Numbered from the stretch's first letter, positions 9,430 to 20,944 are shown. The stretch is DNA of 64,000 bases from Apoda limacodes (GCA_946406115.1 OX291546.1:16175019-16239018), one strand, 5' to 3'. Made by a program: numbers and translations. Notes: a model not told the origin generated them from the letters alone.

Positions 9430-10226
9430 CACGCTACGTCTTGAACAAATACAAAAAAGATTCGTCTGGCACCTAGCATACTCAACTGGAACGCTAAAAA
9501 AGTATCTTCTTAAAAAACGCTTGGAAAGATTTGGAATGATATCTCTCGAAAGTCGAAGAAACTTATAAGACCTAACATTCAAGCTTCTCAGGAATAACAT
9601 TGACAGAACGCAACTCTTAGCTTAACTTAGTTTCCGAATACCATCTAGATACCCTCACGGAACTATTAAACCATTTTCGATACCAAAAAGACGTACTGTG
9701 GGCGCGTTCGTTCTGGGATTAAGAGTTCCCACGAATGATATTTTTCACACTTTTGGTAACGCCAGTTTTGCCACCGACACCTACCGTTCGTGTAGCTTTG
9801 AAACGGTACTAACAAAATTTTTGGTTACAAAACTTGCAAAACGAACAGTTGACGTACACACACTACGATAAAACACACATACACTACTATAAAAAATCCA
9901 TATGTATAGGCAGTTAAACAGATTAACACAAAAACTCCACTTCCAGACATGGGTCTAAAGTTTCATTTTTCGGTAGCAAGTGACAAAAATAACAAAAATA
10001 TCGTAAACGAACGCATGACAGTTTGTCACAGATGATACTAAAATTTTGATATTTTTGATACCAATGCTAAACGAACGGATGACAGGTGACAAAAGTAATG
10101 AAAATAATGATTCTGCATCCCAGAACGAACGCGCCCTGTGTTGGGCAACTAATCTGCAATACCACGCATGTGCAAACTTCTCCGAATCAGTAGACATATT
10201 TGCTAGCTCGCTAAACCAATGTCGTA
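9430..10226 (+). pseudogene. LINE RT C-terminal fossil, split by a MITE
   Basis: Plus-strand reading from 9438: LEQIQKRFVWHLAYSTG, then RLERFGMISLESRRNL, a stop, then SFRIPSRYPHGTIKPF. This is the conserved tail after the RT domain of R1/Jockey-like LINEs. The frame is interrupted at 9699 by a 437-bp inverted-repeat element and resumes at 10140 with SAIPRMCKL, also typical of this tail. Two in-frame stops show it is dead. Positions 10230-10400 are A+T-rich and may be its 3' untranslated region. Confidence 0.72.
9700..10136. mobile_element. 437-bp MITE with 20-bp perfect terminal inverted repeats
   Basis: GGGCGCGTTCGTTCTGGGAT at 9700-9719 is the exact complement of 10117-10136. TGT on both sides (9697-9699, 10137-10139) is a likely 3-bp target duplication, and removing the element restores the LINE reading frame. 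No transposase is inside, so it is non-autonomous. The 3-bp duplication suggests PIF/Harbinger, but TGT is not the usual TWA, so the class is open. Confidence 0.85.
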
Positions 10227-10803
10227 GGTTGATTGTTAAAGGTAAATTAGTGCCAATTGTGTTTTCTTTTTATTATTTTTTTTGTGTTTATTACTTTTTT
10301 AATGTAATTATTTGAGTATTTTTTTCTTTTATACTGTAATTTTTTGTGTGTTCTTCCTTTTTTATTGTTATTTTTTTATATACTGTGTACATACAAAAAA
10401 AAAAAACTCAATTAAGAGACTAGCATACTACGCAAGTTGTGTTTGCTTTAAAATAGTTTTACATGTTTAAGTAATATTAAATATTTTTTTTACTTGTATA
10501 AATGTAAGAATAAACTAGCAAACCTAAAAAAATAAAATAAAACAAACATAAAATAACTATATCAACAACCATTTTAAAAGATAGGATCTATTCACTGGAA
10601 AAATGTTTAGCATTTTAAAAGTACATCAAAGTTATAAGATAATTAAAATACATATTACTTTATATATCACACATAATGACTACTAGACAACCTAATACAA
10701 ATACAGAAACTTTTATTTGTTAAAAATTTTGTAATGTGCAGGGATCGAATTCGCCACTGAGCAACGAAGATAGTAATAATAATATTTAGATCTTACTTTT
10801 CAT

Positions 10804-10938
10804 ATACAGCGGAACAAACTTTTCTGACCCTCTGACCTTGGGTGTTTGGTCGCTAGTGTCGTTGCAAATTCACCATTTCAATATGGCGACTGTAGTTTGA
10901 TTTATGGCCACCAGGTATAAAAAGAATGTTGCACTTTA
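10804..10938. mobile_element. Short internally deleted MITE, relative of 58241-58525
   Basis: The left end (AACAAACTTTTCTGACC, then GGTGTTTGGTCGCTAGTGTC) matches the reverse complement of the right end of the element at 58241-58525. The right part (CAATATGGCGACTGTAGTTT) matches the reverse complement of its left end. The middle is missing. Confidence 0.65.
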
Positions 10939-10986
10939 CGTGTAAATAAAGTTAATGAATAACAATATAATAGTATGTACACTTAC

Positions 10987-11217
10987 TAGTTCCTTCTAGT
11001 CGCTTGATACTCTGTGCTACTTTCATATAAACTTTGACACAGAAGAAAAAAATTAAAAGAAGGAAAAATGAAGGTATTAGCGTCCAATACAACGCTATTG
11101 CGTTTAGAACCAGCACAGATAAGATTAAGCTGGCAATCTGCGTCACGTCCAACAAAACTCGTGGTAATACGTCGTCCAAGGTGCCTATATCTTTTGCAAA
11201 GCGGTTGAGTATGCGAC
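10987..11217 (-). CDS. ABCC4-like exon: TMD2, GRILNRFAKDIG segment
   Basis: Acceptor TTACAG before 11217, donor GTAAGT after 10987, 231 nt. It encodes the conserved GRILNRFAKDIGTLDDVLP segment (cytosolic loop before NBD2 coupling), two hydrophobic helices and SIKRLEGT. It starts in phase 1, matching the previous exon, and ends in phase 1. The next exon (SPVF-like) was not found to the left, so it lies beyond the nested retroelements at 1-8632 or is lost. Confidence 0.93.
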
Positions 11218-11794
11218 CTGTAAGCATTAATTTACATGAATATTACTTGAAGATTCTGCAACTCTTAAAGAGATAAAATTCCTCCTTCTTAATGCTAAAA
11301 CATGGTACAGTGTTTTACAAGTGTTTTTAATAATATAATAAAAAAACCTCTCTATTCAATAATGAAGGTAGAATTAAAATAAGTTACGCAAATAAAAATA
11401 CTAGGACTGGTCAAAAAGGAATTAATTGTTACTTAAAATAATCTCGTAATGCACTTTTTCATACTAATAAATCGATTTTCAAAACATTTATGGAACTCCT
11501 TCGTGGTGAACTTGGAAACATGTTTTTTAAACTGTTCGACAGGTTTGGTTCCTAACTTTTGGTTTCGGCTTATCTTGAAAGATCCAAACGGTCGGTTGCT
11601 GCTTTGTTTTGGGTGTTTTGTCACCTGTTATATATCTATATCTATTTCAAGGAAGATATAGGCACTACATAGATTGATATCTAAAGACTTAAAAATCGAT
11701 ATAAATTGTAGTTTCATGTAGTTCTCTAAAAATATTACTGGAGTATTTAATGTTTAGTTTAGTAAATAATCTGTTACGAAGGTAGGAAAATATA

Positions 11795-12134
11795 TCCTAC
11801 TAATATTATAAATGTGAAAGTTTGTATGTCTGGATGAATATTTGTTACTCAATCACGCTTCAACCACTATTCGCATCGGGATGAAACTTGGCATACATAT
11901 AGGTTAGGTCCTGGAATAGCATACAGGCTACTTTTTATTCCTAAAAATTGAAAAGTTCCTGCGGGTATAACTATAACAGAGTTAAACGAACTATTGCTGC
12001 ACCTATAGCATGCTAAAGCGATTCATTGGTATAACTAATTGATTAATTAATTGGAGTTAATTAAGGAGTTCCATGGCGATAACCGAATACCGATAAGAGA
12101 ATTTAGGGCGGGCGGAGCCGCTGGCAAAGACTAG
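11795..12134 (+). mobile_element. Helitron-like non-autonomous element
   Basis: It starts TCCTACTAATATTATAAATG and ends GCAAAGACTAG, preceded by a short GC-rich palindrome (GCGGAGCCGC at 12112-12121). TC at the 5' end, CTAG at the 3' end and a subterminal hairpin are Helitron hallmarks. The ATATTATAAATGYGAAAGT start is the pattern of the common lepidopteran Lep1-type family. A relative is at 58571-58804. Confidence 0.65.
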
Positions 12135-13198
12135 TTTAATATAACGTAAGCCTATCTTAACTTTTACTAATCTACTTAAGTTTCATTTTCGGTTTCCACC
12201 AAGACTAGAAGAGAAGCCGAATATTATAAGTCGATGGACATTCATCGCAGGTATGGGATGTTTTATTGTAGCTGCCGGTGTCGAAAAGTGACCGTGGTTT
12301 CATCGGTCTTGCAGAAAAGCTAAAATTCTTAAGCAAACTGCGTATGAGGCTTGGACCACGGTTCGTAATAAAAAGGATAATATTTCCGAGTTAAAACGCA
12401 AATATTTAATTAATTTGTTCCTCGGGTTTCAGTAACAAAGCAACTGCCAGACCTAAATTACAATTCATCGACAAAATAGGTAGCCGACTTGCAAGCTATA
12501 GCTATGCTAAGCTATCATAACAAACTGTATTTCGGATCGATTTTTGGAAAAAAGTAATTATTTTTACCTTTTTAGTGTATCTTTTTGAAGCCAATTGTTT
12601 TTTGTTAAAAAATATCAATTTCTTACTTTTGAGTAACGAATTGCGTTTTTTGTACACTAAAAACATCTATCCTCGTATCAAAGTTTTATACAATCATCAA
12701 CATAAAAGGCGTTTCACCATTTCAAATTAACACCAATAATTTTTTTTGACCAAAAGTTTAAGTTATAAATCCAATTCAGTAACATTGGACCACCTCGGAA
12801 GTAAACCCTTTTAAGTAAAAAATAATTTTGCAAATCCGTCAATATGACGGAGTTATGCCCGAGCATAACACAACAATATAAACATCCGAATTGAAAACCT
12901 CCTTCCTTTGAAGTTAAAAAAAGTGCTGGCGCACAATTTTGGCTCTTACACCATGATACAAAGTAGAGATATTAACCAGGATCATAATATGGTCCTTAAA
13001 GCTGATTTCAGGGTTGTTCCTTCCTAAAAACCTTGGATACTTTTTTGATTGGAATATAAACCATAACCTATTTCAAAATGCTTACATAATATTTAGGTTT
13101 TTATCACATAAACCGGTTGCATTATTACTAAACCGATAAGAAATAGGTAGGTTCGGCAACATATTATTTGCTCGTAAATTTCGATCGACTTTACTTAC
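12135..13198. other. Intron, no gene recognised
   Basis: About 1.06 kb of A+T-rich intronic DNA between transporter exons. Several stretches look like old repeat sequence, but no family or ORF could be supported. Confidence 0.4.
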
Positions 13199-13408
13199 CA
13201 GATGAACTTGTATCAAAGAAACGCATCACGCCCCGTAGTATAGTTGAGAACATCTTTTGATGAATAGCCTTAGAAGATGACACACAGAGTTTCACGAACG
13301 GGAGTATTCGGCAATTAGTGATGATAACACAGAAAGACACGATAATTGTATGAATCATAACATATTGAGCAACTGTGAACTTTCCTACGTATGCATGCAG
13401 ATCCGTTT
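13199..13408 (-). CDS. ABCC4-like exon: first helices of TMD2
   Basis: Acceptor TTTCAG before 13408, donor GTAAGT after 13199, 210 nt, phase 1 to phase 1. It translates to a hydrophobic helix, then VSSSKAIHQKMFSTIL and MRFFDTSSSG, the counterpart of the NSSQTLHNKMFESIL/FFDRNPIG block of ABCC4. It joins both neighbours in frame. Confidence 0.92.
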
Positions 13409-14385
13409 CTGAAATAAAAGACTTTATTTATAATTGAGCTTGATATTATATAGGTTTTTTTTAAATGGTCACAATATTTTATATCATCTGCAAAAAAGGA
13501 TTTCTTTATCCTAATTTTTGTAATGTTGCCGTGCTTTGATAAAGTAGTTTGTGGAATATTTACAAAAACAACATACGTCTAGCTGCTTATTATACCCATA
13601 GACACATTTTGCGGTAGGTCATTGTCAACTTAAGAAGAGCGGCATGATCAGACGGTGACTATAAATATCTATGGTTTATGGAATGTCTAGGTTGTCATTA
13701 TTTTTTGTCATATTTGATAAAATGAAAAATACGTAAATGTTGATTCGTGTAATTAAAATATTTCAGTTTGTGCCCTTTTTAAAAAATCCTGTACCTATAG
13801 GTATAATAACATACTAAAGGAGTTGTTTCCTTAGTTGCTTCAGCTGCCTAAAACATAAATTGTACTGTAAGGACAGAATAAATGCTACTTATGACTGTCT
13901 GTGGTTACTTATTTGTGTAATAAATAAAAAACTGATAAATATGTGACGCTACGTTTGTTTAGGTATATCGTCTCCTCTAGAGGTAGTCTTACTAGTGTAA
14001 ACATAGTATTGCTTAAAAAAATATGGTTTCAATCCGATAATACCGAATTTTGTCCCATGTGTATGCATGAAAACCAAAATTTTTTTACGGTGTCTTATTA
14101 AAATAATTAAGACATCACCAACATTTTGATAACCGATAGAATGAAAGTATTGAATATCATATTTTTTCGCAGAACTTTTGTACGTTTTGTTATTGCAAGT
14201 ATGACTCTGATAGGAGATATTAATCCCAATCACATCATACACAAAACAAGAGTTTCACACGTCAGTATACTACGTCAGTAAAATTAGCTTGGCGTAGTAT
14301 ACCATAGTAATCTTATACTGTTGTGTACGAATATTTTCTGGTATGAAACATAAATAAAATTATAAACAAATTTTTAAACACTTAC
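13409..14385. other. Intron, no gene recognised
   Basis: A+T-rich. A 97-residue minus-strand ORF (13949-14242) has no family resemblance and is probably chance. Confidence 0.4.
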
Positions 14386-14432
14386 CAGTTCTTAGTCCAT
14401 ATAATCTTTCGTCAGCTGCTATTTGATTGGAC
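14386..14432 (-). CDS. ABCC4-like microexon (47 nt)
   Basis: Acceptor TTTAAG before 14432, donor GTAAGT after 14386. With one base from the previous exon and one passed on, it encodes SNQIAADERLYGLRT in the extracellular loop between the first two helices of TMD2. The phases fit on both sides (2 in, 1 out), which strongly supports so small an exon. Confidence 0.85.
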
Positions 14433-14740
14433 CTTAAAAGTAATATATGTATATTATTTAACAAATGTAGAAATGGAACCTGAGATCATAACATACTCGT
14501 ATATTTTGCATAACATAAATACTTCTAATCTAATTGTAATGCAAAATTATCTTCTAGAAACTATTGTCCGTCAAATTTAGATTGGTTTATTTATAGCTTG
14601 CTTAATTATCAAAGGATTATTTGCAAGAGTTTAAGAATGAGCTTGTGATATCAATATAATAGAAAAAGTGAGAAAAAGTAAAGTGGACTTAGATTACATG
14701 ATATATTTACTTGTTCATATATGTGGCGTAAAGATAGCTG

Positions 14741-14995
14741 GCCAAAAGAATGTGACACTAACTTTGCTAGAGTGATCCAATAATATTAATGGATCTGCAA
14801 ATCCGATCATCTTGTTAGTTTGCCAAAAGCATGTTGCATTAAAATTGATAAAATTATCCAATAATATAAATGTATGGGCTCATCCAATCGTCTTGTGAGT
14901 TTGCAAAAAGAATGTCGCACTTTGCTAGAATGACTCAAAAATATGAATAAATGGACTCATTCGGTCATCTTGTGAGGAGGTTAAAAAAATGACGC
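14741..14995. repeat. Diverged minisatellite, about 81-bp unit
   Basis: Units start near 14741, 14822, 14903 and (partial) 14980. Each opens with a variant of GCCAAAAGAATGT and closes with a variant of CATCTTGTGAGTTT. Unit spacing is 81, 81 and about 77 bp. Confidence 0.72.
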
Positions 14996-15210
14996 ATTGA
15001 AACTATCACTCAGACCGTATAATATTTGCAGTTCTTAATGAATTATAAAAAGAAAGTTAGGATTGGGCAGGGGAGAGAGTATTATCAATATTAATTTATA
15101 GAAAAACAAACTCTTTGCCAGCACTTGAAATGAAGATAGCAGACGGATGGACGGAATAACATCGACGTGCTTTAACCCATGATAGCAATAAATAGATAAA
15201 ACAGCCTTAC

Positions 15211-15464
15211 CAATAACTTATCCAATAATCACAAACACCCGAACTTCCTGCACTTATAACTATAGCAGCGAATGTGAATATAACAAAACACCAATGAGAG
15301 CCAGAAAGAAAATATCCCGTGATGACCTCCCAACGTAAGTTTCCGGACTCTCTTTTCTCTGCTACTATCTTTTGTGCTTCATATTCAGGAATCACGTCTT
15401 TGTTTTCACTTGAATTTGATATTGTTCTGGATCTCACAGATTTTTCATTAACATTAATTTTTTG
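15211..15464 (-). CDS. ABCC4-like exon: linker and start of TMD2
   Basis: Acceptor TTGCAG before 15464, donor GTAAGG after 15211, 254 nt, phase 0 in, 2 out. The first half is a charged, serine-rich linker after NBD1 (with EAQKIVAEKRESGNL). It is followed by GYFLSGSHW and a hydrophobic helix ending CDYWISYW, the counterpart of the QDWWLSYW block of ABCC4. The linker serines and arginines (KSVRSRTIS) could be phosphorylation sites, as in other ABCC linkers; that is inference. Confidence 0.93.
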
Positions 15465-15539
15465 CTGCAAAAAATCCACAACCATTGAAACAAAAAATTA
15501 CTATAAAAAGCTTTCGTAAATATTAATACTGTTACAGCC

Positions 15540-15685
15540 GGAAACTTTCTAGACGCGTCTAGTAAGATGTCGCTTAGAAATAAGCTGACTCTTTACACTA
15601 CTAGCATACCAGGATACGCTGGTGTCATCTATGCGTTGTCTAAATGCAACCTTCATAGACTCCAGACCCTCCAAAACCGCAGCCA
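15540..15685 (+). pseudogene. LINE RT C-terminal scrap
   Basis: Plus-strand reading SKMSLRNKLTLYTTSI, then VIYALSKCNLHRLQTLQNR resembles the region after the palm domain of Jockey/R1-type RTs. It is isolated and runs opposite to the LINE next to it. Confidence 0.6.
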
Positions 15686-15755
15686 AATCAATGAAAATCA
15701 ATCAATTATCAAAATGAGATGGGATTTGTAAAGACGTCTGTTTTTGTTTTAAAAG

Positions 15756-18496
15756 TTAAAGGTTAATATTATCGTATGCAGCATTTATATCTGAAATGGC
15801 TACAACCATGGACTGTTCTTTGCTGAAAGATAGCATAATGTCAGTAGAGAGTAAACTGTGACTATCATTAACATTCTTTCCTGTTCTAAACCCATATTGC
15901 GATTGTCCTAATAAGTTATTGTGCTCAAAAAACCATTCCAGCCAATTTTTTATGAGAAGTACGGACTGAACTTTTGAAAGTGCCATAGGTCGGTATGCAT
16001 TTGGGTCGGTAGGATATTTATAGGGTTTTAAAATGGGAATTATTAAATGGTGTTTCCATGACAAAGGAATTTCGCCAGTTAATATTACTATAAGTCTGAA
16101 ATAAAAGTGCGGGCAGATAAATCAGAGTTTACAAGAAGTGAGTTGGGTATGCCGTCTAGACCTGGGCTAAAGACTTTGATTTTGTTCAAAATAAAATTCA
16201 ATTCCTCTTAGAGGCGAGTTGATTTAGAGAGCTAGTACTAGAGGGGTTTGTTGAGTATGTGGTTTTCTTATAAGGTTATAAGGTTTTCATAAGATTCTTT
16301 AATATTATATTCAGATACTTTTGGCAGAAGTTTTATTCTATTTTCCAAGGTTAATCTATACGAATACCAATCACAATTCGTTAACCAATACTTTGACAAT
16401 GGAGGCAGAGGTTTTATTCTATTTGCAGCTAAAGGTATAGACATAAATATGTGGAAATGATAACTTGCATGTGTTAGTAGTAAACATTTTCAAGATATTA
16501 AAGAAGAACATAATGATAGATCTAAATAGCCTGGTGACTGTCCAGGATTGCAGCGACGAGTAGGAGCTCCATCATTTAATACACACAGATCGAATTCATC
16601 GATAAGATCAGCAATCAAATTGCCAAAGTTATCATTTTTGGGCGCTCCTCATTATGAATGATGAGCGTTGGAGTCTACTAATATAAAAGGCTGAGGCAAG
16701 GGCTGCAATATGTTTTTCGATGCAGGGATTACTGATATTTCCTTATGTGGTGTTTAACTTCGTCAGTTGTCAAATGATGGGAGTGATAAAGAACTAAAGG
16801 TGGTATTATTATGAATGAGAAGGGCAGCACCTCCTCGTCCATTATCTCTGTCATTCCTAAGACCTGTATAGTCTGGGACTCGGAATCTGGACCCTGGTCC
16901 TAACCAAGTCTCCGAGATGGCAGAAAATGGGATTATCATAATTTATTAAATATATTAAATCATTGTAATTAGAGTTAAAACAACAAACACTGTAGAACTT
17001 GGGCCATTTTTGAGAATGTTATAGATTGATACTAAAATATTTTGGATAAGTAAGAGGGCAATGGAGTACGGTATAGATGAATTAACTATGGTATTTACTA
17101 AAGTAGACAATAAGTCATTCAGTTCATGTTGTGAGATGTTATTTATCAGTTGCTCAAGAGCACATCCATCAATTGCAGAAGGTGTATTATATCCTTTAAT
17201 GAGCTAATTTTTCATATCCTGGAAGTAAAGGGGCATGTGACTTTTGTTTCAGATGTAACGTTTTTTATGAGACATATTAGTAGGGGTAAGTGATGTTTGA
17301 GTCGAACGGTGCAAGTTATTTGGTGTAGGCCGAGAAGATATCATATTTGTAAAAGATTTCCTGATAGGAGGGAATTTTAGGGATGCTCCTGGAATGACAC
17401 AGAGGAGTTAGACATGTGATATTTAATGTCTGTTTTCTGGCATATTCTGGACATGATCTATCTATTGCTGAATACAGATAACACAGTTAATACAGATCGT
17501 AAGATATTCTGTGTGACATCCTGACCCCTCATGATACTTAGTAAATTTAAAGCATCGTGGTTTACTACGACACTGGATTTGAGTATTTCCAAATCGGCAA
17601 CATCGGTAGCACTGTATTGTCGGATAAACATATTGAGTAACTGGAAGTATAAAATGAGAAAACTCGTGGAGGTAAGGTATATCCGTCAAATGCCAAAACT
17701 ACCGTTCGAATAGGAATCCATTTGATTCCTTCAGGGCTTACAGTTTTCCTGCTTAGTCTTCTAGATTTAATAATAGGTCCAAAACCTTCTGGGACAGTAA
17801 TATTTAATAACATATCATTATGAGTCCATTCTACAGGAATACCTTATACTAGTCCCATTTTTTGAAGTATTAAATATGGGAATGCTTTCCTTGAATCCGT
17901 TCGATTCTGGTAATTAAATAAAATTTAAATAAAAATATCATGAAAAATTAAATTATTTGCATCGCTATGTGTTTTAAAGTCTGTTAACTTGAAAGTCTGT
18001 TCCTTCCAATTTTCTTAGTACCGTCCTGTAAGATATTTTTAAAATTATTTTTTAAATAGGAAGGAGCCAAATTTCATAGGAGCCAAAGTCGAATCAGAGT
18101 CAGGAGTTGGCTCAATTAGTTGAATATGTACTATAAATCGACTTGGCTTCAAACTATATACGGAAGTAAGTGGTGTTACATTTTCTGACTGCATTGGCAC
18201 AGTAATAGGCAGTTTATTAGTTGAAATTTGCTGACATTAAACCATTGAAATTGGTACTTATTGTTTCTGGTTTATTTTTCAACAGCGCTTTGACCCGCTT
18301 GAGCTGTCAAAGGTAAAAAATTACAGTTTGACACTGTAGGCTTAAAAGAGCGGGAAATTTGTTTCTTTGAAGAAGTTACAGTCACAAACGCTGCAACATC
18401 AGGATCCACAGTAATTAAACCGCCTGCATCACCGGGGGACAAAGGGGCCTGTTGAGCTGGATCAGGAGAAAGATCAGAATCTATCCATATATCCAT
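15756..18496 (-). pseudogene. Decayed I/Jockey-type LINE with zinc-knuckle ORF1
   Basis: Read from 18496 downward on the minus strand: an N-terminal acidic ORF1 piece (18272-18496, starting MDIWIDSDLSPDPAQQ), a cysteine/histidine region (about 17462-17813, CYRCCRFGNTQIQC and CFKFTKYHEGSGC, CCHC-like gag knuckles), then endonuclease sequence (about 16500-16700, LIDEFDLCVLNDGAPTR and VDSNAHHS). It ends in RT fingers (15756-16064, PNAYRPMALSKV, QYGFRTGKN, AISDINAAYD). Everything after that RT motif is missing. Many stops and frame changes show it is dead. It lies in the transporter intron in the same orientation as the gene. Confidence 0.75.
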
Positions 18497-18774
18497 GACT
18501 TACTACTAATTTATAAATTAACAAAAACGTAAGTTTCTGTATACAGAAAAATTTAAAAAAAAATATTAAACTCTAAAAAAAAACCAAGAAAAACGCGACC
18601 GCCCTTCCAAAGTTTCCGGCCTTTACTTTTCTACTATCGCCTTATTTTGTCCTGAAAAATGTTTTTTTTATACTTTTTGTCAGCAATCCTAATATGTCCT
18701 TGCCGTATTCTTTTTTAGAATGTAATTCGAACTTTTCATAACGTTTTTGAGTAAAAGGTATTTTCTTTACTTAC

Positions 18775-18870
18775 ACTCAAGCTTTTCTTATCTTCCTCTT
18801 CAAACATCATTGCAAAGTCTTTACTAGTTGTCATTAACTCCTCGAATGTCCCCATGTTGATTACAGATCC
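18775..18870 (-). CDS. ABCC4-like exon: end of NBD1
   Basis: Acceptor TTTAAG before 18870, donor GTAAGT after 18775, 96 nt, phase 0 both ends. It encodes GSVINMGTFEELMTTSKDF and an acidic tail (FEEEDKKSLS), the end of the first nucleotide-binding domain just after the H-loop exon. Confidence 0.92.
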
Positions 18871-19060
18871 CTTAAAAAAAGGTTGTTTTGAATCATGTAC
18901 GGTCGGCCACAAACAAGTATACCATTTAGTTTTTGGACCGTTTTTAGTAACATTACTAACCCATTTTCCACGATTAAACATCTATTGGTTAAATTACCCT
19001 ATTCAGGTAATTTCATTGGCTCGATATTAAATAATTTTAAATAGTTACTTCAAGTCATTT

Positions 19061-19354
19061 TACAGCGACATCTTGTCCCAAAATAAGCAAAGCTTGTATT
19101 ATGGAAACCAGACAACGTATACAAACATTTATATTCTTTTTTTTTGGAAATACTCACATTTTAGATATTTCGTTGTCAATAATTATAAATAAAATATATA
19201 GTCATTATAATGCATATATTAAAATTTTGTATATTTATTTATTTTTTTACCTAACAACAACTAGACTCAAAACAAACACTAATGTTCGTCACATAAATGT
19301 TTGTCATGTTCGGGGATCGAACCCTTAATTAATGACCTGCCTGCTCCTCCGTTT
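19061..19354 (-). mobile_element. tRNA-headed SINE, copy A (disturbed)
   Basis: The tail side (AAGCAAAGCTTGTATTATGG) and B-box side (GGGGATCGAACCC, reverse complement of a pol III B box) match the copies at 22112, 29423, 30606 and 42520. Extra A+T-rich sequence sits in the body, and the head is replaced by a perfect hairpin (19329-19371) joining a second repeat. Confidence 0.65.
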
Positions 19355-19371
19355 AGCAGGCAGGTCATTAA
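19329..19371. repeat. Perfect 17-bp inverted repeat (hairpin)
   Basis: TTAATGACCTGCCTGCT (19329-19345) and its exact complement (19355-19371) with a 9-bp loop. It lies at the junction of the SINE at 19061 with the repeat at 19365-19862. Confidence 0.85.
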
Positions 19372-19862
19372 GAGGCTGACCAACGCCAAGTGACACTTTT
19401 TAAAATGGAAAAAATCAATACTTGTAGCAAATATTTTAGGTTAAAAATTTAACCCTATATAGAAGAACATATACCTAATGTCTTGTTCTACCAAAAACAC
19501 GATAGCATTTAGCTGCCTCGATAGAAAAAAATCTGGAAAAGACCTCTAAATATTATTTTTTTTCGGTTTTTAACCGCTATTCTTTAACATATAACAATAA
19601 AATTCATATTAATGGCTAGCTAACTAGAAAGTCCATGGCTACTTCTACTGAAATCTAAAAATTTGAGTTAGTTTTCTAGTAAATACCTAAAAACTGATTT
19701 GACGCTCACGTTTACTTATACTGAAAAGCGCTGTGGTCTTTTGTCTTGCTCAAGTGCACGTGATATAAGATAGCTGTGTTTCAAACTGTCATATGAAGTG
19801 GGCGGGGAAATCCTGAAATTTCTAGTCGGAATACCGGGTCTTAACCGCTAAGCCATGGAGCC
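19365..19862 (-). mobile_element. About 490-bp dispersed element with tRNA-like head, copy 1
   Basis: Read on the minus strand it begins GGCTCCATGGCTTAGCGGTT (tRNA A-box-like) and ends GCGTTGGTCAGCCTC. Most of its length reappears in the opposite orientation at 59862-60290, including GTGCACTTGAGC and CCACAGCGCTTTTCAGTATA. It is probably a SINE; no ORF is inside. The B box is unclear. Confidence 0.62.
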
Positions 19863-20776
19863 AAATGATTAAGTAACCTACAAACTGATAGCTTCAAACA
19901 ACCGGAACTAGCGGCTAGCACGGGTATGTGTGCGTGGCCTGGCAGTAACACGGCGCGCGGGGCGAGGACTGACTTCCGCTAGAGTAAAAACCGATTCTGA
20001 CTGGCTCAGTGAGCGAGCGCATCTCAGGGCTTCGTGTGCGATTTTTTTTTTTTATAAAAGATCTTGACAGGTACCTATATTTTTTATCCTAAGTCACCTG
20101 AATAATTACAATAGGAAGGTGAATGGTATAAAACGTAGGTACCTACAATAATTATGATACATATAAACATGCATATATTAATGTATACACATAAATATGC
20201 ATAATTATATTATTGGTACATCCCTACTGAATACAAATAAAATCAGAGATCTTTGCTAGGGTTTCATAGCCAGATGGCAAAAAGGTCCCTTAGAAATCTG
20301 TCTATCAGTATGTCACAGCGTTATAATTCCGCTATCTTTGCATATGTAGATTGTGATGAAATGTTACAGGAAAGTCTTATGTGAACCGCCACACAAAGTA
20401 ACGAAATTAAAAAAAAAAATTTAGCTCCATTTAACTGAGGGACGAAAACTATTTTAAATGTGTCAGTTGACAACCCTACCAGTTTAGGTACGATTCTTGA
20501 AACTTTGTTCTAAGCTATCTGTCTGGTGGGTTATTTAGTCATGTGACGTAGCTGCCGATATTAAATAAATCAGACAACAGAAATATTTAAGTTATTAAAT
20601 TAAGTACTTATAACTGACGTTTGACTGAAATGCTCCGAGTTACATATGGTAGATGTGGCTGTTTGTAGCAATATTGTTATTAATTTTTATATTTTATGTA
20701 TTACTTTTAATTTGATTTTATGGTAAGTAGTTATTTCTCACACATAAAATAAATAATGATTCCAAAAAATACTTAC
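19863..20776. other. Intron, no gene recognised
   Basis: Includes a GC-rich patch (about 19920-20040) and otherwise A+T-rich DNA. No exon, ORF or known repeat could be supported. Confidence 0.4.
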
Positions 20777-20944
20777 TTTGTTCAATACAACTATTAAGTC
20801 TGCAGTTTTGATAAAATGAATTTGGTGAGTAACGAGGATTCTGGTGTGTTCTTTGAGGTATCCATTGATACAGCTCTCAAAGAGTTGTCTTCCCACATTC
20901 GCATCTACAGCTGATAGAGGATCATCCATTAGGTAGATATCTGC
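20777..20944 (-). CDS. ABCC4-like exon: NBD1 Walker B and H-loop
   Basis: Acceptor AATAG before 20944, donor GTAAGT after 20777, 168 nt, phase 0 both ends. It encodes IYLMDDPLSAVDA (Walker B and D-loop; the second acidic residue is D, as usual in ABCC NBD1) and ILVTHQIHF, the H-loop histidine that contacts ATP phosphate. It ends DLIVVLNK. Confidence 0.95.

Noticed and set aside
13949..14242. 97-residue minus-strand ORF in a transporter intron
   Set aside because: Composition is that of A+T-rich noncoding DNA, it has no family resemblance, and the gene reads correctly without it.
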